DNA of 16,696 nucleotides from an uncultured Moraxellaceae bacterium (GCA_937952925.1 CALFYA010000357.1:1-16696), one strand, 5' to 3'. Positions 1 through 7,946 are shown, numbered from the stretch's first letter. Notes: a model not told the origin generated them from the letters alone. Numbers and translations: made by a program.

Positions 1-233
1 CTGGCACGATTTTGCCAAGCAACGCGGCTCACGCATGAAATGTCAACAGACCCTAGATCAACCTTACGCAACATCGACGGCAACACTCAAGGTTTTTTGT
101 CATGTGTTTGTCGCATTTAGTCTATTTTTAAGAATGCCCTATGCCATCGGTAACCGCCGTCAAGCAACGCCCGATGATCATAGAAATCTGCTATACTTTT
201 GCCCCTTTTTGGTTTGTGTCATAGGTAGCTCCC
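1..233. other. Non-coding leader upstream of metH
   Basis: No recognisable gene lies here. An open frame runs through the segment and into the start of metH, but it has no family resemblance and no Shine-Dalgarno. Two other frames are open from the left edge and stop at 36-38 and 118-120; either could be the last codons of a gene outside the window, but neither tail is recognisable. A weak 6-bp inverted repeat (60-65 with 89-94) runs into a six-T run and might terminate that upstream gene. The metH promoter candidate lies at 189-197. Confidence 0.5.
189..197 (+). promoter_or_regulatory. Extended -10 promoter for metH
   Basis: TG at 189-190, one base, then TATACT at 192-197 matches an extended -10 element. 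No good -35 hexamer is seen 16-18 bases upstream, which is usual for extended -10 promoters. Transcription would start near 204, giving a leader of about 30 bases with AGGT at 223-226 as ribosome binding site, seven bases before the metH ATG. Such a leader is too short for a cobalamin or SAM riboswitch. Confidence 0.5.
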
Positions 234-3200
234 ATGCCAAGCAATGCATTGCCGCTTTCACCAGTCTATCAACAACTGCGTGACTTGCTGAGTCAGCGCA
301 TTTTGATTATCGATGGCGCAATGGGCACCATGATCCAACGCCACAAACTCGAAGAAGCCGACTATCGCGGCGAGCGGTTTGCCGACTGGCATAGCGATGT
401 CAAAGGCAACAATGACCTGTTGGTACTCACCCAGCCCCACATCATCCAAGGCATTCACCGCCAATACCTTGAGGCTGGCGCGGATATTATCGAAACCAAC
501 AGCTTCAACGGTACGCGCATCTCGATGGCGGATTACCACATGGAAGAGCTGGTCAGCGAGATCAACCGTGAGTCAGCACGGATTGCCAAACAAGTCTGCG
601 ACGAATTTACCGCGCAAAACCCAGACAAACCACGTTTTGTGGCGGGCGTGCTCGGCCCGACCTCGCGCACTTGCTCGATTTCACCCAACGTCAATGACCC
701 TGCCTATCGCAATGTCACCTTTGACGAATTGGTCGACAACTACAAACAAGCCACCCATGCCTTACTTGACGGTGGCGCAGATATTATTTTGATCGAAACC
801 GTATTTGACACGCTCAACGCCAAAGCCGCGATTTTTGCCGTACAAGTGGTGTTTGAAGAACGCGGTCAAGCATGGCCGATCATGATCTCAGGCACGATTA
901 CTGATGCTTCAGGGCGCACGCTGTCGGGGCAAACTGCCGAAGCGTTTTATAATTCGGTGCGCCACGCTGATCCATTGGTGTCGATTGGGTTTAACTGTGC
1001 GCTCGGTGCCGATGCGATGCGCCCACACGTCAAAACTGTGAGCGACAAAGCCAATATTTTTATCTCCGCCCACCCCAACGCCGGTCTGCCCAACGCCTTT
1101 GGTGAATACGATGAAACGCCAGCGCAAACCGCCGCGTTTATCCGTGAATTTGCCGAAAGTGGCTTGATCAATATCACCGGTGGTTGCTGTGGTACCACAC
1201 CCGATCACATCGCCGCGATTTATCAAGCGGTCAAAGATTTGCCGCCACGCACGCTGCCACAGATTGAGCCTGCCTGTCGCTTGTCGGGTCTAGAGCCGTT
1301 TAACATCGACAAAGACTCGCTGTTCGTCAACGTGGGCGAACGTACCAACGTGACCGGCTCGAAAAAATTTGCCCGCTTGATTCGTGAAGAAAACTACGCC
1401 GAAGCACTCGATATTGCGCGTAGCCAAGTCGAAGGCGGTGCGCAGATCATCGACATCAACATGGACGAAGGCATGCTCGATTCCGAAGCGGCGATGGTCA
1501 AATTCTTGAATTTGATCATGTCTGAGCCGGACATCTGCCGCGTGCCGATCATGATCGACTCCTCCAAATGGGAGATCATCGAAGCAGGTCTCAAATGCGT
1601 GCAAGGCAAATGCGTGGTCAACTCGATCAGCCTCAAAGAAGGCTATGACGAGTTTGTGGAAAAAGCCAAGCTGTGCCGTCGCTATGGCGCGGCGGTGATC
1701 GTGATGGCCTTCGACGAAGTCGGCCAAGCCGACACCGCTGCCCGCAAACGCGAAATTTGCCAACGCTCCTATGAGGTGCTGGTCAATGACGTGGGCTTTC
1801 CTGCCGAAGACATTATTTTTGACCCCAACATCTTTGCGGTCGCCACCGGTATCGAAGAACACAACAACTACGCGGTTGATTTTATTGAAGCAACCGGCTG
1901 GATCAAACAAAACCTGCCGCATGCGATGATCTCTGGCGGTGTGTCCAACGTGTCGTTTAGCTTCCGTGGCAATGAGCCGGTGCGTGAAGCCATCCATGCG
2001 GTGTTTTTGTACCATTGCATCAAGCAAGGTATGACTATGGGCATCGTCAACGCTGGTCAATTGGCGATCTATGACGACATCCCTGCTGAGCTCAAAGACG
2101 CGGTCGAAGACGTGATCTTGAACCGCAACCAAGGCAGCGGCAACGACGCCACCGAAAAACTGCTGTCGATTGCCGACAAATACCGTGAACATGGCAAAAC
2201 CGGCGACACCGCCGCGCCCGAAACCTTGGAGTGGCGCAATCAACCCGTTGCCAAACGCTTGGAATATGCCTTGGTCAAAGGCATTACCGCGTTTATTGAT
2301 CAAGACACCGAAGAAGCTCGCTTGCAGTCTGCCCGCCCACTCGACGTGATCGAAGGCCCACTGATGGCAGGGATGAACGTGGTCGGTGATTTGTTTGGTG
2401 AAGGCAAAATGTTTTTGCCACAAGTGGTCAAATCCGCTCGTGTGATGAAACAAGCCGTGGCATGGCTCAACCCGTATATCGAAGCCGAAAAAACCGCAGG
2501 GCAAAGCAAAGGCAAAGTGCTAATGGCGACGGTCAAAGGCGATGTGCATGATATTGGTAAAAATATCGTGGGCGTAGTACTTGGTTGTAATGGCTACGAC
2601 ATCATCGACTTGGGCGTGATGGTACCGGCTGAGAAAATCTTGCAAGTGGCGCGTGACGAAAACGTCGACATCATCGGTTTGTCGGGCTTGATTACCCCAA
2701 GCCTTGATGAAATGGTGTTTGTCGCCAAAGAAATGCAGCGGCAGGGCTTTAAAATCCCCTTGCTGATTGGCGGCGCAACCACCTCCAAAGCACACACCGC
2801 CGTGAAGATCGATCCGCAATACAGCAACGATGCGGTGGTGTATGTGGCGGATGCCTCGCGTGCGGTCGGTGTGGCGACCACCTTGCTTTCACCTGAGATG
2901 AAGCCTGCGTTTGTGGCCGAGCGCCGCAGTGAATACATCGACGTGCGTGAGCGGATTGCTGGACGCGCACCCAAAGCCGCCAAACTGAGCTACGCCGAAT
3001 CCATCGACAATGGCCTCAAGCTCGACTGGCAAGGCTACCGTCCACCGGTGCCCAATCAGTTGGGCATACAGGTGTTTGAGGCTTATGATCTGCGTGAACT
3101 GGTCAACTATATTGACTGGACGCCGTTTTTTATCTCGTGGAGCTTGGCGGGCAAATTCCCTGCGATCTTGGATGATGAGATCGTCGGCGAAGCGGCGCGT

Positions 3201-3953
3201 GATTTGTATGGCAATGCCACCAGTATGCTCAACCAACTGATCGACGGCAACCTGCTCACCGCCAAAGCCGTATTTAGCCTGACTCCTGCCGCACGCATCG
3301 ACACCGATAGCGTGGTGATCTACGCCGACGAGTCGCGTGGGCAGCTCACCCATCGCTTTGAGCATTTGCGCCAGCAGTCCGACAAAGCCACAGGCAAAGC
3401 CAACCTGAGCCTTGCCGACTTTATCGCGCCACAGCAAAGCCCTGCCCAAGATTATTTGGGAGGCTTTACCGTGTCGATTTTTGGTGCAGAAGAACTTGCC
3501 CATGACTACAAGGCCAAAGGCGACGACTTCAACGCCATTTTGGTGCAGTCACTCGCCGACCGTTTGGCCGAAGCCTTTGCGGAGCGTTTGCATGAGCGGG
3601 TGCGTAAAGAGTTTTGGGGCTATGCTGCCGACGAAGCCCTCGACAATGCCGCACTGATCAAAGAAAAATACCAAGGCATCCGCCCTGCGCCGGGTTATCC
3701 AGCTTGTCCTGAGCATAGCGAAAAAGCGGTGCTGTTTGATTGGTTGGGCAGTACGGCACGGATTGGTACGATCCTTACCGAAAACTATGCGATGTGGCCG
3801 CCATCAAGTGTGAGTGGGTTCTACTACTCGCATCCGCAAAGTGAATACTTCAACGTGGGCAAAATCAGCCGTGATCAACTTGAGAGCTATGCAGCGCGTA
3901 AAGGCTGGTCGGTTGAAACGGCGGAACGGTGGCTGAGTCCAAATTTGGAGTGA
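234..3953 (+). CDS. metH: Cobalamin-dependent methionine synthase MetH
   Basis: Transfers the methyl group of 5-methyltetrahydrofolate to homocysteine through methylcobalamin, giving methionine in the cytoplasm. The 1239 residues cover the whole family layout (E. coli enzyme 1227). The N-terminal homocysteine barrel has the zinc cysteines Cys255 (FNCALG) and Cys318-Cys319 (GGCCGTTP). The pterin-binding barrel begins near residue 360 (VGERTNVTGS). The B12 module follows, with DVHDIG at 770-775 giving His772 as the lower cobalt ligand. The C-terminal activation domain has the SAM-binding RPAPGYPACPEH from residue 1150. The ATG at 234 is preceded by AGGT and matches the family N-terminus (IDGAMGTMIQ from about residue 26). 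The gene looks intact and stands as its own transcription unit. Identification is by extended similarity to E. coli MetH. Confidence 0.98.
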   Translation: MPSNALPLSPVYQQLRDLLSQRILIIDGAMGTMIQRHKLEEADYRGERFADWHSDVKGNNDLLVLTQPHIIQGIHRQYLEAGADIIETNSFNGTRISMADYHMEELVSEINRESARIAKQVCDEFTAQNPDKPRFVAGVLGPTSRTCSISPNVNDPAYRNVTFDELVDNYKQATHALLDGGADIILIETVFDTLNAKAAIFAVQVVFEERGQAWPIMISGTITDASGRTLSGQTAEAFYNSVRHADPLVSIGFNCALGADAMRPHVKTVSDKANIFISAHPNAGLPNAFGEYDETPAQTAAFIREFAESGLINITGGCCGTTPDHIAAIYQAVKDLPPRTLPQIEPACRLSGLEPFNIDKDSLFVNVGERTNVTGSKKFARLIREENYAEALDIARSQVEGGAQIIDINMDEGMLDSEAAMVKFLNLIMSEPDICRVPIMIDSSKWEIIEAGLKCVQGKCVVNSISLKEGYDEFVEKAKLCRRYGAAVIVMAFDEVGQADTAARKREICQRSYEVLVNDVGFPAEDIIFDPNIFAVATGIEEHNNYAVDFIEATGWIKQNLPHAMISGGVSNVSFSFRGNEPVREAIHAVFLYHCIKQGMTMGIVNAGQLAIYDDIPAELKDAVEDVILNRNQGSGNDATEKLLSIADKYREHGKTGDTAAPETLEWRNQPVAKRLEYALVKGITAFIDQDTEEARLQSARPLDVIEGPLMAGMNVVGDLFGEGKMFLPQVVKSARVMKQAVAWLNPYIEAEKTAGQSKGKVLMATVKGDVHDIGKNIVGVVLGCNGYDIIDLGVMVPAEKILQVARDENVDIIGLSGLITPSLDEMVFVAKEMQRQGFKIPLLIGGATTSKAHTAVKIDPQYSNDAVVYVADASRAVGVATTLLSPEMKPAFVAERRSEYIDVRERIAGRAPKAAKLSYAESIDNGLKLDWQGYRPPVPNQLGIQVFEAYDLRELVNYIDWTPFFISWSLAGKFPAILDDEIVGEAARDLYGNATSMLNQLIDGNLLTAKAVFSLTPAARIDTDSVVIYADESRGQLTHRFEHLRQQSDKATGKANLSLADFIAPQQSPAQDYLGGFTVSIFGAEELAHDYKAKGDDFNAILVQSLADRLAEAFAERLHERVRKEFWGYAADEALDNAALIKEKYQGIRPAPGYPACPEHSEKAVLFDWLGSTARIGTILTENYAMWPPSSVSGFYYSHPQSEYFNVGKISRDQLESYAARKGWSVETAERWLSPNLE

Positions 3954-3967
3954 CTTTCTGTAAAAAA

Positions 3968-3993
3968 TCAGCGACTATCCAAATAGTCGCTGA
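3968..3993 (-). terminator. Perfect 11-bp hairpin after metH, U-tract on the minus strand
   Basis: Arms 3968-3978 and 3983-3993 are perfect complements with a four-base loop (CCAA). On the plus strand the stem is not followed by a T-run, so it would be a poor intrinsic terminator for metH, although it may protect the metH mRNA end. Read on the minus strand it is followed directly by six T (from plus-strand A at 3962-3967), the form of a genuine intrinsic terminator. The nearest minus-strand genes that could use it are vapBC, about 600 bases away across the GIY-YIG gene. Confidence 0.6.
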
Positions 3994-4027
3994 CGAATCT
4001 AACAGTGTAATTTTGCATGGAGGCTTT

Positions 4028-4516
4028 ATGTCTACGCATACAACAGTGATTATCAAATGGACAGGCCCATTTACTTATGATGATATTAAATATCAACCAG
4101 ATTGGGGCAATGGTTTATATCTTGCAACAGGAAAGCTTAAACATGAGAGAGAGGCAAGCATTCAGTACTGTGGCATAACCGAGGGAAGCTTTATATATAG
4201 ACTTAAAAACCATCACAAAATCCATGAAATCACCAGAGAACAAGAGTTTTGGATTGGAACTGTTGAATATCCAAGTGAAGCATCACGGCATTTTTTAGAA
4301 ATTGCTGAATCAATTATCATTTATTTTTGGCAACCCACATTAAATGAACGAAAAAGATTTCACCCGCCTAAGCCCACAACTATTATTAGTAAGTGGTTTA
4401 AAAAAGATGGTAGCCCTAGATTGCGTCAGCACCCATTATGTAAAGATTTAGATGATGTTTTATCTTGGGATGGAGAGATTTGGAGAAGTGGAAACCTACA
4501 AGTCTGGGAAGAATAA
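4028..4516 (+). CDS. GIY-YIG-like nuclease-fold protein, hypothetical
   Basis: A 162-residue protein that looks like a divergent stand-alone GIY-YIG domain. It shows GLYLATG at 29-35 and YCGIT at 47-51 in place of the GIY and YIG strands, an Arg at 58, Glu94 in the helix where the family has its metal-binding Glu, and Asn106 in the closing PTLN. The family cuts DNA with one metal ion; whether this protein is active is not known. The ATG at 4028 is chosen because GGAGG (4019-4023) precedes it by four bases; the same frame is open further upstream but runs into metH and the hairpin. Composition is clearly AT-richer than the neighbours, with many AGA, ATA and TTA codons, suggesting recent acquisition. 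No partner gene (methylase, integrase or homing-endonuclease domain) is visible. Other roles for the fold are possible. Confidence 0.75.
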   Translation: MSTHTTVIIKWTGPFTYDDIKYQPDWGNGLYLATGKLKHEREASIQYCGITEGSFIYRLKNHHKIHEITREQEFWIGTVEYPSEASRHFLEIAESIIIYFWQPTLNERKRFHPPKPTTIISKWFKKDGSPRLRQHPLCKDLDDVLSWDGEIWRSGNLQVWEE

Positions 4517-4536
4517 GCTGCTGCAAAGATGCGACT

Positions 4537-4556
4537 GGCTGGGTGAACATCCAGCC
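4537..4556 (+). terminator. Hairpin downstream of the GIY-YIG gene
   Basis: GGCTGG (4537-4542) and CCAGCC (4551-4556) form a 6-bp GC-rich stem with an eight-base loop, 20 bases after the stop codon. It is followed by TTTGTCTT, a broken U-tract, so termination would be moderate. It lies between convergent genes. Confidence 0.45.
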
Positions 4557-4598
4557 TTTGTCTTGATTATGTGTTCATGACGTCGATTTTGACCCAAG

Positions 4599-4997
4599 TT
4601 ACACCCAATTCTCTAACCTTAACCCCTCCACACGTTCAAACTCTCTCACATTATTAGTCACCAAAATCAGCCCACGGCTACGCGCATGCGCTGCAATATG
4701 CAAATCATTGACACCAATTGGCGTGCCTTTGCGTTCTAGATTGGAACGAATATCACCATACTGACTTGCGGCCGCATGGTCATAATCGAGCACGATCAAG
4801 CGTGAAATAAAATCTTCGACCGTGCGCAAGGTTTTTTCGGGCAGCTGGCTTTTTTCAGCACCGTGCAACAACTCCGCCACCGTCACCGCACTCACACACA
4901 TCTGCTGGGCACAGCGGTTAAATTGATCAAGCACTTGAATGGGTTTGTGTTTAATCACATAAATCGCAATATTGGTATCGAGCATATATTTGATCAT
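4599..4997 (-). CDS. vapC: VapC-type PIN-domain ribonuclease toxin
   Basis: Toxin of a type II toxin-antitoxin pair; VapC proteins are metal-dependent ribonucleases that stop translation by cutting specific RNAs such as initiator tRNA, but the target of this one cannot be read from sequence. The 132 residues form one PIN domain of normal length: LDTNI with Asp7, VAELLHG with Glu42, GVNDLHIAAHA with Asp98, and the closing TNNVREFERV. These are the acidic residues that hold magnesium or manganese in the family, so the enzyme looks intact. Its ATG overlaps the stop of the upstream antitoxin gene by four bases (ATGA), which points to translational coupling. The start needs no other choice. The gene converges on the GIY-YIG gene. 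Confidence 0.93.
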   Translation of the reverse strand: MIKYMLDTNIAIYVIKHKPIQVLDQFNRCAQQMCVSAVTVAELLHGAEKSQLPEKTLRTVEDFISRLIVLDYDHAAASQYGDIRSNLERKGTPIGVNDLHIAAHARSRGLILVTNNVREFERVEGLRLENWV

Positions 4998-5236
4998 TCA
5001 AATGACTCTCGCACCGACTCCACCTGCTCACCACGGGCAAAATCTTGTGGCACTGAATCCGTGGATAAAAAAAAGCTATCCCACGTTTGCCCAACCGGTG
5101 TCAAAATCCGCTCCACCCCACACACTCGCACCTGCACTTGGGTCACATGCGCCGGAAAACGGGTTTGGCTGGGCAAGCGCACGGCCTGCGTCCGATGATT
5201 CAAAAATACGGAACCAATGGTGTTTGATTGCGCCAT
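4994..5236 (-). CDS. vapB: VapB-type antitoxin (AbrB/MazE fold)
   Basis: Antitoxin partner of the PIN toxin directly downstream. With the start at 5236 it has 80 residues, typical for VapB. The N-terminal half carries the family pattern for a DNA-binding swapped-hairpin barrel (MAQSNT, then FLNHRTQAVRLP). The acidic C-terminus (from about residue 55) would be the part that wraps the toxin. The ATG at 5236 is preferred over in-frame ATGs just upstream because GGAG lies nine bases before it and the family begins this way. In the family the antitoxin, and more strongly the toxin-antitoxin complex, represses its own promoter; the inverted repeat at 5261-5277 is a candidate site. Confidence 0.9.
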   Translation of the reverse strand: MAQSNTIGSVFLNHRTQAVRLPSQTRFPAHVTQVQVRVCGVERILTPVGQTWDSFFLSTDSVPQDFARGEQVESVRESFE

Positions 5237-5260
5237 GATCATTCGCTCCAACACACTGCA

Positions 5261-5277
5261 CTATACACGGAGTATAG
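5261..5277. promoter_or_regulatory. Inverted-repeat operator overlapping the vapBC -10
   Basis: CTATAC (5261-5266) and GTATAG (5272-5277) are perfect 6-base complements around a five-base spacer, 25 bases upstream of the vapB start. On the minus strand the right arm contains TATACT, a good -10 hexamer that would start transcription near 5265. An operator laid over the -10 fits VapBC autorepression. The link is inferred from position. Confidence 0.6.
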
Positions 5278-5370
5278 CGCATAATCCCCCTTGCCATAGC
5301 ATCACATCACTTGCACCCCACCCCGCACCTCACTACAGTAAGCCCCACAACTTCCAACAAGGACGTCCCC

Positions 5371-6300
5371 ATGCACACGCGCCTTTTACTGCTTGGTCTA
5401 CTGGCTTGCAGCTACACTTGGGCAGCCATCCCCCAACAAGACACAGACCTGATCGGCGCATGGGTCAGCCAAACCCAAGCCAAGCAAGCCCAAGATCAAT
5501 ACGACTTGTACGCCCTCAGCATCTACCGCGCCGACCACAGCTACAACGAAAGCGTGATTGTCAAAGGCTCACAAGAATGCACCCTGATCAAAACTCAAGG
5601 CACATGGGCATACACCTCGCCCACCCTATCGCTCACGCTCAAAGACAGCAACATGCCACACGCCATGAGCGCAGGCAGCATCGCACGCAAAACCATCTTA
5701 CAAGCCGAAGCCGCCAAGCTCACCTTGCAAGACGAAGACCAGCGTCAATATCAGATCCACAAAATCAACCAACAAGCCGACCTCGACGCCTATCAAGCTG
5801 CCAAATCATGGTGTTTACAACAAGAGCTATTTGCCAAAGACCAAAAGTTAAGCACCCTCAAACCCAATCAGCCCTATCAATCATCTCAACACGCGATACA
5901 ATTTCGGTTGACACCCGATTGGTTGGTCAAAGACAGCCCACAAAAAGTGATGCTGATGTCACTCACGGGAAGCATGGCGGATATCGTGGTCAGCCCCAAG
6001 CAACCCAACGATCTATTTGCGATCCAAGCGCCGAAAGTGTTGACCAATTTGAGCAAAGCCGTGAGCGATCAGCGCAATCCCTCCCTGATCACCCTCAGCC
6101 CACCAGCACAAGCCACATGGCAACAACAGCACCAATGCTACGACCTACAGCCAGAGCCACTGTTGCCCAAACGCACCTTATGCACCGTGTTTGCGCAAAA
6201 GCCGGTGGGAGAAAAGCTGATCCGCGTTGCGGCGATGATTGAGCGAGAGCGTCAATCTGAGCTGTGGCAGCTCCTCGACAGCGTGACGGTTCATCCGTGA
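5371..6300 (+). CDS. Secreted protein of unknown function
   Basis: A 309-residue protein I do not recognise. The N-terminus is a signal peptide: Arg4, a leucine-rich core (LLLLGLLAC) and a likely cleavage after YTWA near residue 18, so it probably acts in the periplasm or outside. The first half of the mature protein has beta-strand-like repeats with two GxW elements (IGAWVSQ, QGTWAYTSP) and an early Cys, reminiscent of small lipocalin-like barrels, but this is only a shape resemblance. The second half, from about residue 175, looks like a separate domain with two more Cys residues. Cys13 lies in LLAC, yet Arg4 is too close for a good lipobox. The ATG at 5371 has AAGGA seven bases upstream; an earlier in-frame ATG at 5311 has none. 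It ends exactly where the convergent FKBP gene ends. Confidence 0.8.
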   Translation: MHTRLLLLGLLACSYTWAAIPQQDTDLIGAWVSQTQAKQAQDQYDLYALSIYRADHSYNESVIVKGSQECTLIKTQGTWAYTSPTLSLTLKDSNMPHAMSAGSIARKTILQAEAAKLTLQDEDQRQYQIHKINQQADLDAYQAAKSWCLQQELFAKDQKLSTLKPNQPYQSSQHAIQFRLTPDWLVKDSPQKVMLMSLTGSMADIVVSPKQPNDLFAIQAPKVLTNLSKAVSDQRNPSLITLSPPAQATWQQQHQCYDLQPEPLLPKRTLCTVFAQKPVGEKLIRVAAMIERERQSELWQLLDSVTVHP

Positions 6301-6636
6301 TCAATCGTCACGGGTGAGCACTTCAAGTAGCTCAATTTCAAACACCAAATTGGAATGCGGCGCGATTTTCCCCATCGACCGCTCACCATAGGCCAAATGC
6401 GCAGGTACACACAGCTTGCGCTTGCCGCCAACTTTCATGCCCATCATGCCTTGATCCCAGCCTTTAATCACCCGACCGGTGCCAATCACGCATTGAAACG
6501 GACGTCCACGCGAATGCGACGAATCAAACTCGGTGCCATCTTCGAGCCAACCGGTGTAATGCGCGCTAATCAACGCGCCTTTGACACACACTTTGCCGTC
6601 ACCTTCAACCAGATCAATGATTTGCAACTCAGTCAT
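6301..6636 (-). CDS. FKBP-type peptidyl-prolyl cis-trans isomerase
   Basis: Catalyses cis-trans isomerisation of X-Pro bonds as a folding helper. The 111 residues are a single FKBP12-like domain without a signal peptide or other domain, so it should be cytoplasmic. The residues that line the FK506 pocket are all present: Tyr27, Phe37-Asp38, Phe47, Val56-Ile57, Trp60, Tyr83 and Phe99. AGGAG stands about seven bases before the ATG. It lies 53 bases downstream of the FAD monooxygenase gene on the same strand and is probably co-transcribed with it, though no functional tie is known. Its stop codon touches that of the convergent secreted-protein gene with no base between them. Confidence 0.95.
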   Translation of the reverse strand: MTELQIIDLVEGDGKVCVKGALISAHYTGWLEDGTEFDSSHSRGRPFQCVIGTGRVIKGWDQGMMGMKVGGKRKLCVPAHLAYGERSMGKIAPHSNLVFEIELLEVLTRDD

Positions 6637-6689
6637 GCGATATCTCCTAAAAGCGCCTTAGCCTAGCAAAAACCCATCATTTGACCAAA

Positions 6690-7946
6690 TCACCGTGTTG
6701 CAATCTGCGCATATTGCATCTGGCTCAACATCCCCGTTTTTAGTCCCGAAATGGTCACCGCCATTTCACGGCGCAGATACGGCACGCGATACATCCATGT
6801 AAACGCCACATCACGCAGCACACCTGCCCACCAGTGATCCGATTGATACAGCGGCGTGAGCAAGCGACTCATACTTTGATAAAACAACGTCGAAGAACCG
6901 CGTAATCGATGATAATGCTGCCACACCATCGACCAGTCGATCTGCTCACCACTTCGCCCATACGCCACCGACTGCCCCAGCGCCCACGCATCAAGCAGCG
7001 CCATATTGGCACCTTGCCCCAGCTGCGGACTCATCGCATGTGCGGCATCACCAATCACACCAACACGGTGCTGTCCATACTGGCTCATCACCACATCACG
7101 ATATTGCGCCGACAGCCACTGCGCGGATGGATGCTCTACATCGATCACCTGATCGAGCCATGCAGCCACGGTTGGCCAACGCCGATCCACTTGCTCAAGC
7201 CATGCGCCACGCGCCGCCTGATCAGGCATAAAGCCGTGTAGCTCGGTGGTGGGCAAACTCCAAAACACACTCGACAAGCGTTGATCGGGTTTGTTGGGAA
7301 TCGCACCGGTTGGCAAAACGCCCATCATGATCTGCGAGCGATCATAAAACTGATGCAAAATCTGCCGATCCAAACTCAGACACTCCGGCACGATCATCCA
7401 TGCCGCGCCCCACGGATAAGGCCGATCCAGCCGTACCCATGCCGGTGGGCGCAAGGTGCTGCGCGCACCATTGGCGACGATCACCGCAGCAAATGCGGCA
7501 TCAAACGCTTGGCCTGCCGTCGTGCCGTACACCCGTGTTTCGCTGCCACCATCTTCAATCCGGTCGATCTGATGATTCATCCGCCAATGGATGCTGGTTT
7601 GATACTCGTCCAACTTCTGAATGAGTAGATGACACAAGGTCGCACGGTGGATGCCCAAGCCATATTGGCCTTGCCCTGCTTCACGATAATGACTATTGAC
7701 CAGCAAATGACCATTAGGCAATTGGCCTTCCAGCCCCGTCACCACGGCTCCAAGCGTTAGCGCCGATTCGAGCACGCCCAAATGCGCAAAGACCGCCAGC
7801 CCTGCTGGTTGCAGCAGCAGTCCAGCACCAACAGGCGCAAGCTTGGACACGCTTTCAAAAATAGTGATCTGGATACCTTGGCGGGCAAGGACAATGGCGG
7901 TGGCAAGTCCAGCAGTACCTGCCCCAATGATGGCAATATGAGTCAT
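6690..7946 (-). CDS. FAD-dependent monooxygenase (class A hydroxylase type)
   Basis: A 418-residue flavoprotein of the PHBH / salicylate hydroxylase / UbiH superfamily, which uses NAD(P)H and oxygen to hydroxylate aromatic or related rings. The N-terminal Rossmann motif is GAGTAG at 8-13, followed by the acidic strand end FES. The second FAD motif GDAAHAMSPQLGQG begins at residue 299. The middle DG motif, usually DGxxS, reads NGARS near residue 157, so the conserved Asp is replaced. The substrate cannot be told; no aromatic degradation genes are nearby and UbiH-family signatures are not clear enough. No Shine-Dalgarno is seen before the ATG, but the Rossmann motif begins within eight residues of it, which fixes the start. 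Likely first gene of a unit with the FKBP gene. Confidence 0.85.
   Translation of the reverse strand: MTHIAIIGAGTAGLATAIVLARQGIQITIFESVSKLAPVGAGLLLQPAGLAVFAHLGVLESALTLGAVVTGLEGQLPNGHLLVNSHYREAGQGQYGLGIHRATLCHLLIQKLDEYQTSIHWRMNHQIDRIEDGGSETRVYGTTAGQAFDAAFAAVIVANGARSTLRPPAWVRLDRPYPWGAAWMIVPECLSLDRQILHQFYDRSQIMMGVLPTGAIPNKPDQRLSSVFWSLPTTELHGFMPDQAARGAWLEQVDRRWPTVAAWLDQVIDVEHPSAQWLSAQYRDVVMSQYGQHRVGVIGDAAHAMSPQLGQGANMALLDAWALGQSVAYGRSGEQIDWSMVWQHYHRLRGSSTLFYQSMSRLLTPLYQSDHWWAGVLRDVAFTWMYRVPYLRREMAVTISGLKTGMLSQMQYAQIATR

Noticed and set aside
180..233. Possible cobalamin riboswitch upstream of metH
   Set aside because: The leader from the probable start site is only about 30 bases, and no B12-box-like sequence is seen in 1-233.
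35..283. An 82-codon open frame before metH
   Set aside because: It overlaps the metH start in another frame, has no Shine-Dalgarno and no recognisable product.
1290..2504. A 404-codon open frame on the minus strand inside metH
   Set aside because: It is antisense to a full-length conserved gene, is rich in His, Asp and Phe as expected from the reverse complement of metH codons, and has no family resemblance.
4863..5238. Plus-strand open frames across vapBC
   Set aside because: They are antisense to both toxin and antitoxin genes, which show intact family motifs and an ATGA overlap.
5407..5409. Possible lipoprotein attachment Cys13 in the secreted protein
   Set aside because: LLAC is similar to a lipobox, but Arg4 lies inside the stretch that should be free of charge and a normal signal-peptidase site (YTWA) follows soon after.
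5217..6242. A 341-codon frame overlapping the secreted-protein gene
   Set aside because: It is shifted against the gene that has a signal peptide and ribosome binding site; its His/Pro/Arg/Gln-rich composition is typical of an out-of-frame reading.
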